Assembly (NCBI RefSeq): GCF_013009345.1 | Contig: NZ_JABELE010000031.1 | Span: forward strand, 1-15,780 | Direction of reading: 5' to 3' | Length of the DNA: 15,780 nucleotides | Origin: Acinetobacter geminorum | Lineage (GTDB): Bacteria > Pseudomonadota > Gammaproteobacteria > Pseudomonadales > Moraxellaceae | Shown: positions 14,235 through 15,780 of the stretch, piece after piece | How the letters are laid out: each line of letters starts with the position of its first letter | How positions within the stretch are numbered: position 1 is the stretch's first letter | Translations under genes and position numbers: made by a program | The notes under the pieces: generated by a model | Databases searched by the model: none | Told to the model about the DNA's origin: nothing | The model's input: only the letters and a program-made list of their open reading frames with translations

Positions 14235-15590
14235 CTAAGGAAGTGGTTTTTTAAAGACTAAAGAATTCCTTTGATAGTTATAAAGCGCCTGACGAGCATT
14301 AGGTAAGTCATCAACAGTAACTTGATGAAAACCATGCTCCAAAAACCAGTGAGCTGTCCGAGTCGTTAAAACAAATAATTGACGAATACCTTGTTCTTTT
14401 GCCTTTTCTTCAAGGAATTGCAAAATTTGGCTGCCACGGTTCGATTTACGATAACTTGGATGTACTGCGACGCAGGCAATTTCTGCTGAACGTGTTTCAT
14501 TAAATTCTGTTGGAATTGGATAAAGTGCAGCACACGCTAGAATCGTACCATCGCGCTCAATAACAGCGAACTGGCTAATCTCTTGCTCTAAACGTTCACG
14601 TGAACGATAAACCAAGATACCTTCTTCTTCTAATGGACGTAATAAATTCATTAAACCGCCCACATCTTGAATGTTGGCCATGCGAACTTCTTCATAATGC
14701 GCATCGGTAATCATGGTACCAACACCATCACGAGTGAACAGCTCTTCAATTAGTGCACCATCATAGGCATAAGATATGAGATGAACACGGTGTACGCCTG
14801 ATAAAGACGCTTTTTTTGCTTGTTGCAAATGTAAAGTAAGTGTTGGGCTAAGGGTTTGGTATTGTTGAATATAGTAGTCCAGTTGATGTGGGCTTAATTC
14901 ACGTAATATTTGCTCATCTTCATTCAGCAATCCTTGTTGCTCACCTAGAAAAATGAGTTTATCTGCTTTTAAGTAAGTTGCTGTTTTGGTTGCGACTTCC
15001 TCAGCTCTTAAGTTAAATACCTCACCTGTAGTGGAGTAACCTGTTGGTCCTAGCAGTACAATATTATGATTATCGAGGTGTCGATCAATCGCATCTGTAT
15101 CGATAGAACGAACTTCACCTGTAAGCTGGAAATCCATTCCATCACGAATGCCATAAGGTTTAGCAGTCACAAAATTACCTGATACCACATCTATACGAGC
15201 GCCGTACATTGGCGAGTTTGCTAAGCCCATAGAAAGCAATGCTTCGATTTCTAAACGGATAGAACCTACAGCACTCATGACACAGCTTAAAGATTCACGT
15301 GTGGTAATACGGCTGTTGTCATAAAAAGGAGTTTCGATTCCTTTTTCTTTAAGATTTTGATTAATTTGTGGACGTGCGCCATGAACTAAGATTAAGCGGA
15401 TGCCAAGAGAATGTAATAAAGCAATATCGTGAATGATATGTTCGAAATTAGGATGTCGGACTGCTTCACCACCAAACATCAATACAAAAGTTTTATCGCG
15501 GTGAGCATTAATGTAGGGCGCTGAGTGTCGAAACCAGTGTACATAATGCTGGGTGTTATTATGCGACTTACTTTCAGGCTTACTTGGCAT
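14235..15590 (-). CDS. argA: Amino-acid N-acetyltransferase (N-acetylglutamate synthase)
   Basis: This 451-residue cytoplasmic enzyme makes N-acetylglutamate from glutamate and acetyl-CoA, the first step of arginine synthesis. The N-terminal amino-acid-kinase fold (to about residue 295) shows FVLMFGGEAV (35-44) and LLHSLGIRLILVHGARPQI (58-76), the allosteric domain where arginine inhibits in this family. The C-terminal GNAT domain has CVAVHPSYRKSNRGSQ (373-388), the acetyl-CoA pyrophosphate-binding motif, and LFVLTTRTAHWFLEHGF (405-421). Length and layout match E. coli ArgA (443). The ATG is preceded by a weak GAGAT. It is a single-gene unit with its own terminator, following the terminator of an upstream minus-strand gene. 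Confidence 0.96.
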   Translation of the reverse strand: MPSKPESKSHNNTQHYVHWFRHSAPYINAHRDKTFVLMFGGEAVRHPNFEHIIHDIALLHSLGIRLILVHGARPQINQNLKEKGIETPFYDNSRITTRESLSCVMSAVGSIRLEIEALLSMGLANSPMYGARIDVVSGNFVTAKPYGIRDGMDFQLTGEVRSIDTDAIDRHLDNHNIVLLGPTGYSTTGEVFNLRAEEVATKTATYLKADKLIFLGEQQGLLNEDEQILRELSPHQLDYYIQQYQTLSPTLTLHLQQAKKASLSGVHRVHLISYAYDGALIEELFTRDGVGTMITDAHYEEVRMANIQDVGGLMNLLRPLEEEGILVYRSRERLEQEISQFAVIERDGTILACAALYPIPTEFNETRSAEIACVAVHPSYRKSNRGSQILQFLEEKAKEQGIRQLFVLTTRTAHWFLEHGFHQVTVDDLPNARQALYNYQRNSLVFKKPLP

Positions 15591-15627
15591 ACCGATCTCG
15601 AATCAACAGCAAAAAGATATAAAGATG

Positions 15628-15633
15628 ATTCTA
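15628..15633 (-). promoter_or_regulatory. Possible -10 element of argA
   Basis: On the minus strand this reads TAGAAT, five of six bases of the -10 consensus, 37 bases before the argA start and downstream of the preceding terminator. No good -35 is seen, and I see no clear ArgR box. Confidence 0.3.
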
Positions 15634-15665
15634 AACAAAAAAGACTAAAGCCGCATGTTTTAGAT

Positions 15666-15697
15666 AAAAAAACACCCAAATTGAAATTTGGGTGTTT
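15666..15697 (-). terminator. Terminator of a minus-strand gene right of the window
   Basis: A perfect 13-bp stem (AAACACCCAAATT at 15670-15682 with 15685-15697) is followed on the minus strand by a run of seven T (15666-15672). It must end a gene that reads leftwards from outside the window. Two frames could be its tail: one stops at 15763-15765 (ending VKYLL) and one at 15752-15754 (ending EVPFVIIL). Too little is present to choose or name it. Confidence 0.85.
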
Positions 15698-15780
15698 AAA
15701 TTTTTGGGACTGTTCTAAATTTTGTGTAAGTACTTAATTTTCATTTATCCTTCAGAGGATAATTACAAAAGGTACTTCAC

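Noticed and set aside
15734..15780. Partial coding sequence at the right edge on the minus strand
   Set aside because: Two short open tails are possible and neither can be recognised. Only the terminator supports a gene there.

Overview
The window looks like an Acinetobacter chromosome, most likely from the A. calcoaceticus-baumannii group. The evidence is the AT-rich base composition, the 3' end of a 5S rRNA of Acinetobacter type at the left edge, and protein sequences typical of that genus. This assignment comes from recognition, not from a database search. From memory, genes of this block lie near oriC in Acinetobacter. A parS-like site inside the window agrees with that.

Layout. (1) 1-116: the 3' end of a 5S rRNA and the terminator of an rRNA operon. 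(2) 160-1118: a small orphan ankyrin-repeat gene (+) converges with an NAD(P)H-dependent FMN reductase gene (-), and the two share a bidirectional terminator. (3) 1226-6162 (-): the housekeeping cluster ribF-ileS-lspA-fkpB, which makes FMN/FAD, Ile-tRNA synthetase, lipoprotein signal peptidase and an FKBP-type prolyl isomerase, and ends in a strong terminator. (4) 6370-8150 (+): a TDT/SLAC1-family transporter resembling sulfite exporters, then a short MTA/SAH-nucleosidase-like protein. (5) 8186-8806 (-): a TetR regulator with a RutR-type C-terminal domain, which appears to carry an operator over its own -10 element. (6) 8983-13900 (-): an alkanesulfonate operon in the order ssuA2-ssuA1-ssuD-ssuC-ssuB, closed by a terminator. 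(7) 14145-15590 (-): argA, N-acetylglutamate synthase, with its own terminator. (8) 15591-15780: the argA promoter region and the terminator of a further minus-strand gene outside the window.

How the genes fit together. The ssu operon imports organosulfonates and releases sulfite with FMNH2-dependent SsuD. The E. coli order is ssuE-A-D-C-B. Here no ssuE is present, and a second binding protein, a predicted lipoprotein, stands first. FMNH2 must therefore come from another reductase. The one at 576-1118 is a candidate by family only. The SSU1-like transporter could export surplus sulfite, and the nucleosidase is a possible sulfur-salvage enzyme, so 6.4-13.9 kb may be a loosely sulfur-themed neighbourhood (inference). 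LspA, encoded in the window, would process the lipoprotein SsuA2.

The most notable non-genic signal is a 16-bp parS-like sequence inside the start of ssuC. I found no mobile element, CRISPR array, tRNA or clearly new multi-gene system.
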